Positions 27,101-37,005 of a stretch of DNA of 64,000 nt are shown here, one piece after another. Both the position numbers and the translations under genes were made by a program. The DNA comes from a gamma proteobacterium symbiont of Stewartia floridana (GTDB lineage Bacteria; Pseudomonadota; Gammaproteobacteria; Chromatiales; Chromatiaceae), in contig NAUB01000023.1 in assembly GCA_003676145.1 (NCBI GenBank), forward strand, positions 62,001 through 126,000, read 5' to 3'. The notes under the pieces are model-generated. The model was not told the DNA's origin and searched no databases. It saw only the letters and a list, made by a program, of their open reading frames with translations. The number at the start of each line of letters is the position of its first letter. The first letter of the stretch is position 1.

Positions 27101-27727
27101 TCAATCCCGATAGAGCCCTTCAGCATGAATAATCTCCAACACAGCCTCTGGTAGCAGATACCTCGGGCTTTCATTCTGTTTGATCATTTTGCGGATCGAA
27201 CTGGCGGAGATATCGAGCTGGGTAACTGTCTGGATCTTAATTTCCCCACCATTTTCCAGGTCAAATGGTCTATCGGTATCGATCTCATGCCGCTGCAGAA
27301 GCTCATTTGCGGCCTCTGAGATGTTTGATTCACCCGGGCGCCTCATCACAACCAGATGAGCAAGCCGCAGGATTTCATCCGGTTTGTGCCAACCGGGAAA
27401 ACCGCTGAATGCGTCCATCCCCATCAGCAACAGCAGATCTTGACCGGGAAAGTCGTGATGCAGATCGCGCAGGGTATCCACCGTGTAGGAGTCACCGGCA
27501 CGTCTCAACTCCCGGTCGTCGGCGACAAAGCCGGGCTGCTGCGCAATGGCCGCCTCAACCATCCGCAGGCGTAGCTCCGCAGAGACCTGAGGCGGATCCC
27601 GATGAACCGGTCCATGCAGAGGAATGAACCTTAGCTGCTCAAGGCCGACCGCCTGCATGACATCCAGCGCGGTACGTAAATGGCCATTGTGTATGGGGTC
27701 GAAGGTGCCCCCCAGGATACCGATCAT
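27101..27727 (-). CDS. nadD: Nicotinate-nucleotide adenylyltransferase
   Basis: NadD makes deamido-NAD from nicotinate mononucleotide and ATP. The 208-residue product starts with GILGGTFDPIHNGHL (nucleotidyl-transferase HxGH loop) and ends with ISASSIRKMI, both diagnostic. I chose ATG 27727 because the conserved fold begins at once; earlier in-frame starts (up to 27814) run into the dispersed repeat at 27794-27890 and encode unconserved residues. It lies between proA and rsfS. Confidence 0.95.
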   Translation of the reverse strand: MIGILGGTFDPIHNGHLRTALDVMQAVGLEQLRFIPLHGPVHRDPPQVSAELRLRMVEAAIAQQPGFVADDRELRRAGDSYTVDTLRDLHHDFPGQDLLLLMGMDAFSGFPGWHKPDEILRLAHLVVMRRPGESNISEAANELLQRHEIDTDRPFDLENGGEIKIQTVTQLDISASSIRKMIKQNESPRYLLPEAVLEIIHAEGLYRD

Positions 27728-27793
27728 GTTGCGCCTAACTGGAATGGCACTGGTTTGTGCAGAGTTGCTCTGCATCTGTTGTGATCTGATTAG

Positions 27794-27890
27794 CCGCGAA
27801 TGAACGCCAATCACTGCGAATCAACGCAAAACAGAGCTTCATTACGAAATGGCTTTGCGGCAATTTGCGGTGATTGGCGTTCATTTGCGG
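27794..27890. repeat. Inverted-repeat element, copy B (97 bp, 37-base arms)
   Basis: Two 37-base arms (27794-27830 and 27854-27890) pair with few mismatches around a 23-base loop between nadD and proA. The arms share the ccgc(a/g)aatgaacgc core with copies at 16.85, 36.9 and 55.1 kb. As the operon is transcribed through it, it would form a stable stem in the mRNA. Confidence 0.75.
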
Positions 27891-27913
27891 TTTGATTCTC
27901 CTACTTAAGGCGA

Positions 27914-29185
27914 CTAAGTACGGATATGCCCGTCACCAAGCACGATATATTTCACCGAAGTGAGCCCTTCCAGACCGACCGGCCCGCGGGCATGGAACTT
28001 ATCCGTTGAAATACCGATCTCCGCACCCAGGCCATACTCGAAACCGTCCGCAAAACGGGTCGATGCGTTGACCATCACCGAACTGGAGTCCACTTCGGTG
28101 AGAAAACGTCTGGCACGGGTGTAGTTCTCGGTGATAATGGCGTCGGTGTGCTGGGAGCTGTGGGTATTGATATGATCAATCGCCTCGGCCAACCCCGGCA
28201 CGACCCGGATCGACAGGATCGGCGCCAGATATTCGCTATCCCAATCCTCATCGGTTGCACGGATGCAACCCTCGATCAGCTCGCAGCTGCGGGCACAGCC
28301 ACGCAACTCAACCCCTTTCTCATCCAGCGCCGGAGCCAAACGGGCAAGTGCTTGAGCGGCAACATCTTCGGCAACCAGCAGAGTCTCCATGGTGTTGCAG
28401 GTGCCATAGCGCTGGGTTTTGGCATTCATCGCCACCGCATAAGCCTTGTCGAGATCGGCCTGATCATCAATATAGACATGACAGATGCCATCCAGATGCT
28501 TGATCACCGGCACTCTGGCATCCTGACTGATTCGTTCGATCAATCCTTTGCCTCCCCGGGGGATGATCACATCCACGTAGTCCGGCATGGTGATCATGGC
28601 GCCAACCGCCTGGCGGTCCGTGGTGGCAACAACCTGAACAACCGCCTCCGGCAGACCCGCCCGGTTCAAACCGGCAGCGATACACTGGGCGATCGCCTGG
28701 TTGGAATAGTAGGCTTCCGAGCCCCCTCTCAATACCGCCGCATTGCCCGACTTGAGGCAGAGTGCCGCCGCATCGGCGGTGACATTGGGACGCGATTCAT
28801 AGATGATCCCCACCACACCCAGCGGGACTCTCATACGCCCGACCTGGATGCCGCTGGGCAGGTATTTCATATCGAATACCTCGCCTACCGGATCGGCCAG
28901 GGCCGCAATCTGGCGCACCCCTTCGATCATGCTGTCGATGCGTGCCGGAGTCAGCTCCAGGCGATCGAGCAGGGCGCTGTCCAGGCCCTTCTCCCGACCC
29001 TTCTCCAGGTCCAGGCTGTTTTCGCGCATCAGCTGCTCTCTGGCCCCATCCAGCTCTTCGGCAATCGCTTCGAGTGCCTGGTTTTTCTGAGCCGTCGGTA
29101 CACCGGCGAGTGTTCGCGAGGCCAGGCGAGCCTGCTGACCCAACTCCTGCATGTATCCGGCGATATCGGTGATCTTGTCTAACAT
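27914..29185 (-). CDS. proA: Gamma-glutamyl phosphate reductase
   Basis: ProA reduces gamma-glutamyl phosphate to the semialdehyde, the second step of proline synthesis, using NADPH. The 423 residues show the aldehyde-dehydrogenase-like fold with [23 protein letters not shown] near 124-146, [10 protein letters not shown] near 211 and the catalytic Cys near 261 in [12 protein letters not shown]. The length is that of the family (about 417). It is followed by nadD and rsfS. proB is not in the window. Confidence 0.96.
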   Translation of the reverse strand: MLDKITDIAGYMQELGQQARLASRTLAGVPTAQKNQALEAIAEELDGAREQLMRENSLDLEKGREKGLDSALLDRLELTPARIDSMIEGVRQIAALADPVGEVFDMKYLPSGIQVGRMRVPLGVVGIIYESRPNVTADAAALCLKSGNAAVLRGGSEAYYSNQAIAQCIAAGLNRAGLPEAVVQVVATTDRQAVGAMITMPDYVDVIIPRGGKGLIERISQDARVPVIKHLDGICHVYIDDQADLDKAYAVAMNAKTQRYGTCNTMETLLVAEDVAAQALARLAPALDEKGVELRGCARSCELIEGCIRATDEDWDSEYLAPILSIRVVPGLAEAIDHINTHSSQHTDAIITENYTRARRFLTEVDSSSVMVNASTRFADGFEYGLGAEIGISTDKFHARGPVGLEGLTSVKYIVLGDGHIRT

Positions 29186-29420
29186 TGTTTAAATAGTGCT
29201 CATCTGGAAATATTACGATTGTTTAACTTTACCAAACCCGAGCTGAAATGGCCCGGATTCCCGGCAGTTTGAGCTGATATCTGCATCCAACTGCTGTTTT
29301 GACCGTATCTTTTCTAAGGGTTTTAGATCACCGGCCTGAAAGCAAAAGGCTTAAAGTTAAACCCATATCTACCGATCTAATAGGCAAGGAATTCACCGAA
29401 CAGATAACGGTCCGGATACA

Positions 29421-29945
29421 ATGAACAGACTCATTTTAAGTTTCGTCTTATTGATGACAGGTAGCAGCCTGCTCTGGGCAGAACCGTCGCTGTTTGACGT
29501 TCCGATGCATTCCAAGGGAGCCAACACCTTCTACATCTCCGGTAAGATCGGCAACATGGCGCCAACGGAGTTCATGGTCGACACCGGCTCAAGCTATATG
29601 ACCATCAATGAGAACACCCTGGCTGAATTGCAGGCCGTGGGCAACCCCCGTTACCTGAGGGATCTGAAAGGCGTACTGGCCAATGGGGCGGAGATGCTGG
29701 TGCCAGTCTATACCATCACCGATGTACTGATTGGCGAAAAGTGTCTTCTGGAAGAGGTCGAGGTGGCCGTTTTTCCCGGCAAAACCAGACAGATTCTTGG
29801 TCTGAGCGCACTATTGAAAACAGCGCCATTCACCTTCTCCGCCGAACCGCCACAACTGCAGTTGAGTAACTGCAATTTAATGGAGATGGCTACCGACAGC
29901 CAACAGCAGACACAACTGGCTGCCGGTATATCAACCCCAAACTAG
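29421..29945 (+). CDS. Secreted retropepsin-like aspartic protease
   Basis: The 174-residue protein has a signal peptide (about 1-20) and a single aspartic-protease half with the active-site motif FMVDTGSSYMTI near residues 52-63 and a later ILGLSAL near 135. Single-lobe proteases of this type work as dimers in the periplasm; substrates are mostly unknown. Two C-terminal Cys-poor Gln-rich stretches follow the domain. It converges on the first EF-hand gene, 27 bases from its stop. Confidence 0.75.
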   Translation: MNRLILSFVLLMTGSSLLWAEPSLFDVPMHSKGANTFYISGKIGNMAPTEFMVDTGSSYMTINENTLAELQAVGNPRYLRDLKGVLANGAEMLVPVYTITDVLIGEKCLLEEVEVAVFPGKTRQILGLSALLKTAPFTFSAEPPQLQLSNCNLMEMATDSQQQTQLAAGISTPN

Positions 29946-29972
29946 GGATACCATCTAAAAAGCGCAGCCGGC

Positions 29973-30230
29973 TTATTTGCTCTCTGCAGGCATCGCTTTC
30001 GCTTCGAAAGCACTGAACTCAGCGGCATCAACGCTGCCGTCCTGATTGGCATCAGCAGCTTCCCAGCCTTTATAGAGCGCTTCGCTAGCGGTTGCTTCTT
30101 CTGAAGAGATGCTGCCATCAGCATTGGTGTCCAATGCAGTGAAGGCATCCTCACCGGCAACTGAAGCAGTAACAAATCCAGCGGTAACCAGTGCCAAAGC
30201 GGCCAATTTAATGGTTTTCATGTTCATCAT
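29973..30230 (-). CDS. Secreted EF-hand protein
   Basis: The 85-residue product has a signal peptide (cleavage near AGFVTASVA) and two EF-hand loops, DTNADGSISSEE (about 34-45) and DANQDGSVDAAE (about 60-71), both with full Ca2+ ligands. It is a small periplasmic or secreted calcium-binding protein. AAGGAG sits close to the ATG-ATG pair, so the true start may be the second ATG (30227). A closely related paralogue follows at 30488-30736 on the same strand. Confidence 0.8.
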   Translation of the reverse strand: MMNMKTIKLAALALVTAGFVTASVAGEDAFTALDTNADGSISSEEATASEALYKGWEAADANQDGSVDAAEFSAFEAKAMPAESK

Positions 30231-30487
30231 GTTCTCCTTAACGAATTTTATGGTTATGCCCAGAGATCCCGATCTACACCATCGATCGTCTGGTGGCCCT
30301 ATAAGACACCCCAGACAGAAGAAATGCGGTGATAGGAATCACAGTTCCACTATTTAAATTCCTTTCAGAAATTTAGGAAATTGCTAATGGATCGGCATCG
30401 GTATGGTTATCAAATCCCTCTGATTGGCCAGCGACCAGAGCAGTCTGGTCACCGGCATTCCACCCAAAACTCTTTCAGAGTTTCTGA

Positions 30488-30736
30488 TTATTTAGCCGCA
30501 GGTGCCGCCTCAAAAGCACTGAACTCGGCTGCATCGACCTGGCCGTCAGCATTGACGTCAACCTTTGCCCAATCCTTGTAGAGCGCTTCATCAGCGGTGG
30601 ACTCTTCAGCGGAGATATAGCCATCAGCATTCACATCCAGCTTGGTGAAGGCACCCTCGTCCGCCGCGTTGGCCACTGCAAAAAAACCGGCTGCTGCCAA
30701 AGCTACAACGCCTTTTTTAATTGTCATGGTTTTCAT
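30488..30736 (-). CDS. Secreted EF-hand protein, paralogue of the gene at 29973
   Basis: An 82-residue protein with signal peptide (ALAAAGFFAVANA) and two EF-hand loops (DVNADGYISAEE and DVNADGQVDAAE). About two thirds of positions match the neighbour, so the two arose by tandem duplication. Three ATGs follow one another after AAAGGAG; ATG 30736 has the best spacing. The gap between the genes is over 250 bases, so each may have its own promoter. Confidence 0.8.
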   Translation of the reverse strand: MKTMTIKKGVVALAAAGFFAVANAADEGAFTKLDVNADGYISAEESTADEALYKDWAKVDVNADGQVDAAEFSAFEAAPAAK

Positions 30737-30900
30737 CATCATTCTCCTTTCAATGATTTGTTGTAAAAGCAAAGCCCTCTGACTGAGGTCTCTGTAGGCG
30801 ATAAGACAACGATGAGGAAAAAAATTGGGTGACCGAAGTCACAAATAAAAAGGAACAGCTTTCCCAGGCACTTAGTTACTAATTCAGGTTGTGCTGCCGA

Positions 30901-31914
30901 TCACAGGCAGGTGATTCCGGAAACTCCCTGAGCAACACGCTTCAAGGCCAGCCAGGGGTCTTTCGAATTCAGACCCTTGATCATACGATCAACATCTGAA
31001 CACTGTATAAGCAACTTTCTCCAGTAGTCGGCCGTGCCCCTGGAGAGCGCCTTGCCGACCACCGGCTTACGTTTATCCCAAACCCGGTAGGCCGCCATCA
31101 CCTGGTTGCTGTTACGCCCCTGTTCCAGTTCATTGGCCATCTCCGCCAGACTGCGGATCTCCCGACTCAAGGCCCACAACACCACGGGTGCCGCCACGCC
31201 CTCCGCCTTCAATGAAGACAACATGCGCAGGCCCTTGGCGGTCTGCCCGCTCATCAGGGTATCGAGCAGGCTGAAGACATCGAAACGGGCACTGTCAGCA
31301 ACCGCTTGCATCAACTGGTCCTGGGTCACCACCCCTTCCCCCTGCAGCAGCAACAGCTTCTCTATCTCCTGGTTGGCGGCCAGCAGGTTGCCCTCCACCC
31401 GATCCATCAGCATCTGAACCACCCCGGCCTCCGGGATCAGTCCGGCCTGTCGCAGGCGTTGCTCGATCCAGGGCATCAACCGGTTGCCCTCCACCGGCCA
31501 GACCTGTATCACAACACCCAGCTGATCCACCGCCTGCAGCCACTTGCTCTTCATCTGCGCCTTTTCCAGCTTCGGCAGGGTTATCAGCAACACCGTATCT
31601 TCGGCTGGACGCTGACAATACTCGATCAGCGCCTTGCCCCCTTCATTGCCGAGCTTGGCGCTGTTCAAGCGCAGCTCAAGCAGTCGCCTGTCACCAAACA
31701 GGGAGAGGCTCTCCGCCGCCTGATTGAGCGCGGACCAGTCGAAGCCGCTGACCTGATCCAACACCTCTCTTTCACTGAACCCCTGCTGTCGCGCAGCCTG
31801 GCGTATCTGGTCAGCCGCCTCCATCATCTGCAACGGCTCATCACCACTGAGCAGATAGAGTGGCGCCAGATCACGTTTCAATTGGGCGTTGAGTTGGTCG
31901 TTACGGAGTCTCAT
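30901..31914 (-). CDS. holA: DNA polymerase III delta subunit
   Basis: HolA is the wrench subunit of the clamp loader that opens the beta clamp. The 337-residue protein shows the expected N-terminal LAPLYLLSGDEPLQMMEAADQIR segment, the family helices through about residue 210 and the collar domain ending RMIKGL(N)SKDPW. It follows lptE at 27 bases, in the usual gammaproteobacterial leuS-lptE-holA order. Confidence 0.93.
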   Translation of the reverse strand: MRLRNDQLNAQLKRDLAPLYLLSGDEPLQMMEAADQIRQAARQQGFSEREVLDQVSGFDWSALNQAAESLSLFGDRRLLELRLNSAKLGNEGGKALIEYCQRPAEDTVLLITLPKLEKAQMKSKWLQAVDQLGVVIQVWPVEGNRLMPWIEQRLRQAGLIPEAGVVQMLMDRVEGNLLAANQEIEKLLLLQGEGVVTQDQLMQAVADSARFDVFSLLDTLMSGQTAKGLRMLSSLKAEGVAAPVVLWALSREIRSLAEMANELEQGRNSNQVMAAYRVWDKRKPVVGKALSRGTADYWRKLLIQCSDVDRMIKGLNSKDPWLALKRVAQGVSGITCL

Positions 31915-31941
31915 GAGGTTAGGTCATGTTTACTGTGCGAT

Positions 31942-32460
31942 CTATCTCAATCCGGCTTCCATTCTGCGAATGATCTGAGCCGCAAGGTCGCGTCGCATAT
32001 CATCCATCATCAAGGCGGTTTCATTCCTTTGACCCAGTTCGTCACTGCCACTGAAGCTGAGTTGCCGAACCAGTTCCAGTGACTCTTCATGGGGCGGCAT
32101 ACCGCTACGGGCGGTGAGTCGGACCCTGGCAAGCAGACGCAACTCATTGTCCAAAGCCTTGCCATTCGCATCCACGGAGAGCACCCGGCTGGAGAACTTC
32201 TCTTCCAGCACCTGAAAGACATATTTCGCCGCCTGCCGATCGGGGGAGAGGATTACACCACCACTAAGCAGCTCTCGCTGCAGCACGCCGGCAACTGTGT
32301 CGATGCGGTCAGCCGCGACGATATAGAGCCCATTCAGCGCAGCCGAGGGCTGTGCATAGCCTTTCAGATGAAAACCACAGCCTGACAGCATCAGCGGCAT
32401 GACCAGAGCCAGCCAGACAGCCTGCAAGCGCAGCAGGTGGCGACTATTTGGCAACGACAT
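31942..32460 (-). CDS. lptE: LPS-assembly lipoprotein
   Basis: LptE plugs the outer-membrane LptD barrel that inserts lipopolysaccharide. The 172-residue protein has a lipoprotein signal ending [10 protein letters not shown] (lipid Cys28) and the LptE fold with [12 protein letters not shown] after it. Its first 17 bases overlap leuS. Presence shows that the cell makes LPS, in line with the glycan genes further on. Confidence 0.93.
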   Translation of the reverse strand: MSLPNSRHLLRLQAVWLALVMPLMLSGCGFHLKGYAQPSAALNGLYIVAADRIDTVAGVLQRELLSGGVILSPDRQAAKYVFQVLEEKFSSRVLSVDANGKALDNELRLLARVRLTARSGMPPHEESLELVRQLSFSGSDELGQRNETALMMDDMRRDLAAQIIRRMEAGLR

Positions 32461-35026
32461 TGACCAGCTTGTTCGGCACCACGATGACTTTCCTCACCGT
32501 CGCCTCACCGATGAAGCGCTGTACATTGTCATTCGCCAGGGCTATCGCTTCGACAGCCGCCTTATCCGCATCCGCCGGCACCTGGATGTTGGCTCGCACC
32601 TTACCATTCACCTGCACCACATAGGGCAGGCTCTCCTGTACCAGTGCCGCCTCATCCGGTTGCGGCCAGTCACTGGCCAGGATCTCCTCACCAAAGCCGA
32701 GCTGGCGCCAGAGGTGGTGGGCGACATGGGGGGCGATCGGCGCCAACAGTCTCAATACCAGGGAGAGCCCCTCTTTCAAAATCGCCAGATCCTGCTCTGT
32801 ACCACCCAGCTTATAGAGGATGTTGGTCATCCCCATACTCGCCGAAACCACATTGTTGAAACGTTGCCTCTGGTAGTCGTAGAGCGCCTTTTTCAACAGC
32901 TCATGCAACTCCCGTCGTGCCGCTTTCTGCTCCTCACCAAAATCTTTCACCTCAGCGAGGGGCTGACTCAGCTGCTGCTGATGGCCATCAGCCAGCGCCC
33001 ACAGACGTTTGATGAACCGGTAAGCCCCTTCCACACCGTCGTCACTCCACTCCAGGGACTGATCGGGGGGAGAGGTGAACATGGTATAGAGCCTGACGGT
33101 ATCGGCACCGTAGCGGTCGATCAGCGTCTGTGGATCGACCCCGTTGTTCTTCGATTTCGACATCTTCTCGATGCCGCCGATCTGAACCGCACTGTTATCT
33201 GCTTTGAGCAGCGCGGACAACGGCCGCCCTTTGTCGTCACTGCTGACATCAACCTCGGTCGGGTTGTACCAGTGTTTGCTGCCATCCTCCGCTTCCCGAT
33301 AGTAGGTATCGGCCACCACCATGCCCTGGGTGAGCAGGCGGGTGAACGGCTCATTGCTGCTGACCAGCCCTGCATCCCGCATCAGCTTGTGGTAGAAACG
33401 GGCATACAGCAGATGCAGCACCGCGTGTTCGATGCCGCCCACATACTGATCCACCGGCAACCAGTAGTCGGCGCGCTGATCCAGCATGCCATCCGCGCCA
33501 GGCGAGGCGTAACGGGCGTAGTACCAGCTCGACTCCATGAAGGTATCGAAGGTATCGGTCTCGCGCTGCGCCGCACCGCCGCACTCGGGACAGGTCACAT
33601 CGGAAAACTGCGGGTTGTTCTTGATCGGGTTGATGGTGTTTTCATCGTAAACGATATCCTCCGGCAGGCGCACCGGCAGATCATCCAGGGGTACCGGCAC
33701 GATGCCACAGTGGTCGCAATGGATCATCGGGATCGGCGCGCCCCAGTAGCGTTGCCGGGAGACCCCCCAATCCCTGAGCCGGTAGTTCTTGGTCTTGCCC
33801 CCCTTCTCCCGCTCCTGCAGCCACTCGGCAATGGCGTCGAAGGCCTCGGCAGAGGTTTGTCCGGTAAACGGCCCGGAGTCGATCAGCAGACCCTTCTCAA
33901 TGAAAGCCTCGGCCTGTATATCCAGCGCCGAGCCATCCTCCGGCTGAATCACCTGTTTGATGGGAATACCATATTTTTTGGCGAAGGCGTGGTCTCGCTC
34001 ATCGTGACCGGGCACCGCCATCACCGCACCGGTGCCATAGGTCATGAGGACAAAATTCGCCGCATAGACCGGCACCGGCTCACCGCTGACCGGATGGATC
34101 GCATTGATGCCGAGCGGCATGCCCCGCTTCTCGATCGTCTCCAGTTCCGCCTCGGAGGTACCACCCTGACGACACTCCTCGATGAATCCTGCCAGTTCAG
34201 GATTGTCTGCCGAGGCTTCCAGGGCCAACGGATGTTCCGCCGCAACCGCCACATAGGTCACCCCCATCAGGGTATCCGGGCGGGTGGTGTAGATGGTCAG
34301 ACTCTGTTCTGCCCCTTCGATGGCGAAATCCATCTGCACACCATAGGAGCGGCCGATCCAGTTACGCTGCATGGTGCGGACCTGCTCCGGCCAGGCCTCC
34401 AGCCCGTCGATCTCATCCAGCAGCTCGTCAGCATAATCGGTAATCTTGATGAACCACTGGGGGATCTCTCGTCGCTCCACCAGCGCTCCTGAGCGCCAGC
34501 CCCTGCCATCGATCACCTGCTCATTGGCGAGTACGGTCTGGTCCACCGGATCCCAGTTGACCTGGGCATTCTTGCGGTAGACCAGGCCTTTTTTGTAGAG
34601 CTCGGTGAACAGCCACTGCTCCCACTTATAGTAATCGGGCTGACAGGTAGCCAGCTCCCGCTGCCAGTCGTAGCCGAAACCGAGCCGTTTCAGCTGGGAC
34701 TTCATGTAGTCGATATTCTGGTAGGTCCAGGCCGCTGGCGCGACCCGGTTTTTCAACGCCGCATTCTCTGCCGGCAGGCCAAACGCATCCCAACCCATGG
34801 GTTGCAGCACATTCTTGCCCAGCATCCGCTGATATCGGGCAATCACGTCACCGATCGTGTAGTTTCGCACATGTCCCATGTGGAGCTTGCCACTGGGGTA
34901 GGGAAACATGGAGAGGCAATAGAACTTCTCCTTCTGCGGATCCTCCGTGACTTCAAAGGTCTTTGCGCTTTCCCAGTATGACTGGACCTCAGCCTCGAGC
35001 TGGGCTGGATCGTATTGATTCTGCAT
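32444..35026 (-). CDS. leuS: Leucyl-tRNA synthetase
   Basis: The 860-residue class I enzyme has [12 protein letters not shown] (HIGH motif) near 45, the zinc and editing (CP1) domains in the middle and KMSKSKNNG near 622. It matches the bacterial LeuS length of about 860. It is first in the leuS-lptE-holA operon. Confidence 0.98.
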   Translation of the reverse strand: MQNQYDPAQLEAEVQSYWESAKTFEVTEDPQKEKFYCLSMFPYPSGKLHMGHVRNYTIGDVIARYQRMLGKNVLQPMGWDAFGLPAENAALKNRVAPAAWTYQNIDYMKSQLKRLGFGYDWQRELATCQPDYYKWEQWLFTELYKKGLVYRKNAQVNWDPVDQTVLANEQVIDGRGWRSGALVERREIPQWFIKITDYADELLDEIDGLEAWPEQVRTMQRNWIGRSYGVQMDFAIEGAEQSLTIYTTRPDTLMGVTYVAVAAEHPLALEASADNPELAGFIEECRQGGTSEAELETIEKRGMPLGINAIHPVSGEPVPVYAANFVLMTYGTGAVMAVPGHDERDHAFAKKYGIPIKQVIQPEDGSALDIQAEAFIEKGLLIDSGPFTGQTSAEAFDAIAEWLQEREKGGKTKNYRLRDWGVSRQRYWGAPIPMIHCDHCGIVPVPLDDLPVRLPEDIVYDENTINPIKNNPQFSDVTCPECGGAAQRETDTFDTFMESSWYYARYASPGADGMLDQRADYWLPVDQYVGGIEHAVLHLLYARFYHKLMRDAGLVSSNEPFTRLLTQGMVVADTYYREAEDGSKHWYNPTEVDVSSDDKGRPLSALLKADNSAVQIGGIEKMSKSKNNGVDPQTLIDRYGADTVRLYTMFTSPPDQSLEWSDDGVEGAYRFIKRLWALADGHQQQLSQPLAEVKDFGEEQKAARRELHELLKKALYDYQRQRFNNVVSASMGMTNILYKLGGTEQDLAILKEGLSLVLRLLAPIAPHVAHHLWRQLGFGEEILASDWPQPDEAALVQESLPYVVQVNGKVRANIQVPADADKAAVEAIALANDNVQRFIGEATVRKVIVVPNKLVNVVAK

Positions 35027-35219
35027 ATTCAGGCCTGAAATTGTGATTATCTCGGATAATCGCGGAAGGATACCGCAGCAGGCTGCCGACAGAAAGGTTC
35101 TCGACTGAAACTCTTTGCCCGGCGGGCAAATCGTTCGCGTTCCACTGCCTCAGCGAGACATCAAGAGATCACTCTGGGAGTGCGACAACAGATCTTGAGA
35201 CTGGAGGTGATAGCAGGGG

Positions 35220-35654
35220 TTACTGAGAGGCGGCCATGTCGACTATGGCGCTTTCCGGGTACATCAGGCTGACGACCATCTCGATCGCCTCCTGCCAAGC
35301 TATTTTTACCTCAGCGTCATATTCGTCATCGTAACGCTCGATGGTGGCCAGCAACGCCTCCTTCCACATCTCAAAGTGACGCTGATCCACTTTCAGACGG
35401 GTGTGGATACGACCCAGCATCTCCAGATAGAGCACCACACCCGGTTTGCCCACCAGGGCATCCTCAATCATCTGCAGCGTCTCTTTCAGCTTACCCTTGA
35501 GCTGATCCATATCCCGGGCATGAAAGATCCTCGCGATCTCTTCCGACTGAGCCATGAAATGGTCATAGAAAGTATCGTAGAAGCCCTGTTTCAGACTGAT
35601 CCGCCGCAGGCTCTGTTGAAAGCGTTTTAAGTTGGTTTTGCTGATCTTAGACAT
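35220..35654 (-). CDS. Divergent globin-like protein
   Basis: The 144-residue helical protein resembles bacterial single-domain globins. It has a Phe near 44 (IFHARD, CD1-like), LGRIHTRLKV with a His at 84 in the place of the proximal heme ligand, followed by FEMWKEALL and a final long helix. Similar globin-like sensors occur as stand-alone proteins. Heme binding is plausible but not proved by sequence. I chose ATG 35654; an upstream TTG would add nine residues. It lies alone, about 190 bases from leuS. Confidence 0.6.
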   Translation of the reverse strand: MSKISKTNLKRFQQSLRRISLKQGFYDTFYDHFMAQSEEIARIFHARDMDQLKGKLKETLQMIEDALVGKPGVVLYLEMLGRIHTRLKVDQRHFEMWKEALLATIERYDDEYDAEVKIAWQEAIEMVVSLMYPESAIVDMAASQ

Positions 35655-35890
35655 AATAATACTGGCCAATTGCTCGCCCAACTTAACGGCCGAACCAGCG
35701 AAAACTTTCAGAACCAGTTAACACTATTCAAACATCATTCAGATAACTGACTGCCGCCCAGACCCTGAGCGATTCATGCAACCGGCCCAACAAATGGTAC
35801 TATTAGCCTGCCTGACCCGAACATGCCGCCCAAGCGCATCGCCCGGCAGGCCAACAGAGATCAGAATAAAAACCACCAAGAGCCCAGGCA

Positions 35891-36847
35891 ATGAAGCTGA
35901 TAATACAGATCCCGTGCTACAACGAAGAAAAGACCCTCGCCGTAGCACTAGCGGAACTTCCCAGAGAGGTACCGGGATTCGATCAGGTCGAATGGCTGAT
36001 CATCGATGACGGCAGTACGGACAACACCCGCCAGATTGCACTGGATAACGGTGTCGACCATGTGGTCGGATATACCAAAAACCAGGGGCTGGCGAGAGGT
36101 TTCATGCTGGGGCTCGACGCCTGCGTCAAGCAGGGTGCGGACGTCATCGTCAACACCGATGCGGACAACCAGTACAACGCCAGCTACATACCTGACCTGA
36201 CCAAACCCATCGTCGACGGCAAGGCGGACATGGTGATCGGCGCCCGCCCGATTCAGATGATCGAACACTTCTCTCTGACCAAGAAGATGCTGCAACATCT
36301 GGGCAGCAGCGTGGTACGCAAAGTCAGCCATACCAATATCCCCGATGCACCGAGCGGATTCCGTGCTTTCAGCCGGGAAGCGGCGATGAAGCTGAACGTC
36401 TTCAACGAATACACCTATACCCTGGAGACCATCATCCAGGCGGGCATGAAACAGATGGCGGTCACCTCGGTGCCGGTGGAGGTGAATGAGGATCTCAGGC
36501 CCTCCAAGCTGGTGAAGAGCATCAGCAGCTACATCAAGAAGTCGATCATCACCATTCTGCGAATCTTCGTGGTCTACAAACCGTTTCGCTTCTTTCTGGC
36601 GATCGGCCTGGTGCTGTTCAGTCTGGGTATGGTGTTGGGCTTGCGCTTTCTCTACTACTATCTGACCGGGGACGGGCAGGGCCATGTGCAGTCGGTGGTA
36701 CTCGCCGGTGTGATGATGGGCATCGGCTTCCAGACCTTCCTGGTGGCATTCGTCGCCGACCTGTTGAGCGTCAACAGAAAACTGCTGGAAGAGGTGCAAT
36801 ACCGCCTGAGAAAGCTGGAATCGGAGCCACGGCCGAAAAAGGAGTGA
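35891..36847 (+). CDS. Glycosyltransferase family 2, DPM1/GtrB-like with C-terminal helices
   Basis: The 318-residue protein starts with a GT-A domain (IPCYNEEKTL at 7-16, IIDDGSTDNT near 37, NTDADNQYN near 88) and ends with two membrane helices (about 236-258 and 272-297). This is the polyprenyl-phosphate hexose synthase layout, so it likely loads a sugar on undecaprenyl phosphate. A basic C-terminal tail follows. It converges on the long glycan operon. Confidence 0.85.
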   Translation: MKLIIQIPCYNEEKTLAVALAELPREVPGFDQVEWLIIDDGSTDNTRQIALDNGVDHVVGYTKNQGLARGFMLGLDACVKQGADVIVNTDADNQYNASYIPDLTKPIVDGKADMVIGARPIQMIEHFSLTKKMLQHLGSSVVRKVSHTNIPDAPSGFRAFSREAAMKLNVFNEYTYTLETIIQAGMKQMAVTSVPVEVNEDLRPSKLVKSISSYIKKSIITILRIFVVYKPFRFFLAIGLVLFSLGMVLGLRFLYYYLTGDGQGHVQSVVLAGVMMGIGFQTFLVAFVADLLSVNRKLLEEVQYRLRKLESEPRPKKE

Positions 36848-36889
36848 TGCCCCACTTTTCTTGAGCAGTTGGCCAATCCCTGGAGGAGA

Positions 36890-36994
36890 TTAACCGCCAA
36901 TGAACGCAAATAACCGCGAATCTACGCTAATAGATTTCCCAATGTGGAAGTTATTCGCGGCATTTTGCGGTGATTGGCGTTCATTGGCGGTTAA
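36890..36994. repeat. Inverted-repeat element, copy C
   Basis: Bases 36890-36907 and 36977-36994 are exact 18-base reverse complements, and pairing continues imperfectly inwards in the arms to about 36920 and 36954. The arms contain the same gcaaataaccgcgaat / tgattggcgttcatt steps as copies A, B and D. The element lies between the convergent glycosyltransferase and WecA-like genes. Confidence 0.7.
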
Positions 36995-37005
36995 CTCTCT
37001 GTAAA

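Noticed and set aside
30231-30735. Possible third EF-hand gene between the two paralogues
   Set aside because: No frame with an EF-hand loop in the gap.
32399-34492. Long antisense open frame opposite leuS
   Set aside because: Shadow of leuS; the product is Arg/His-rich with no domain.
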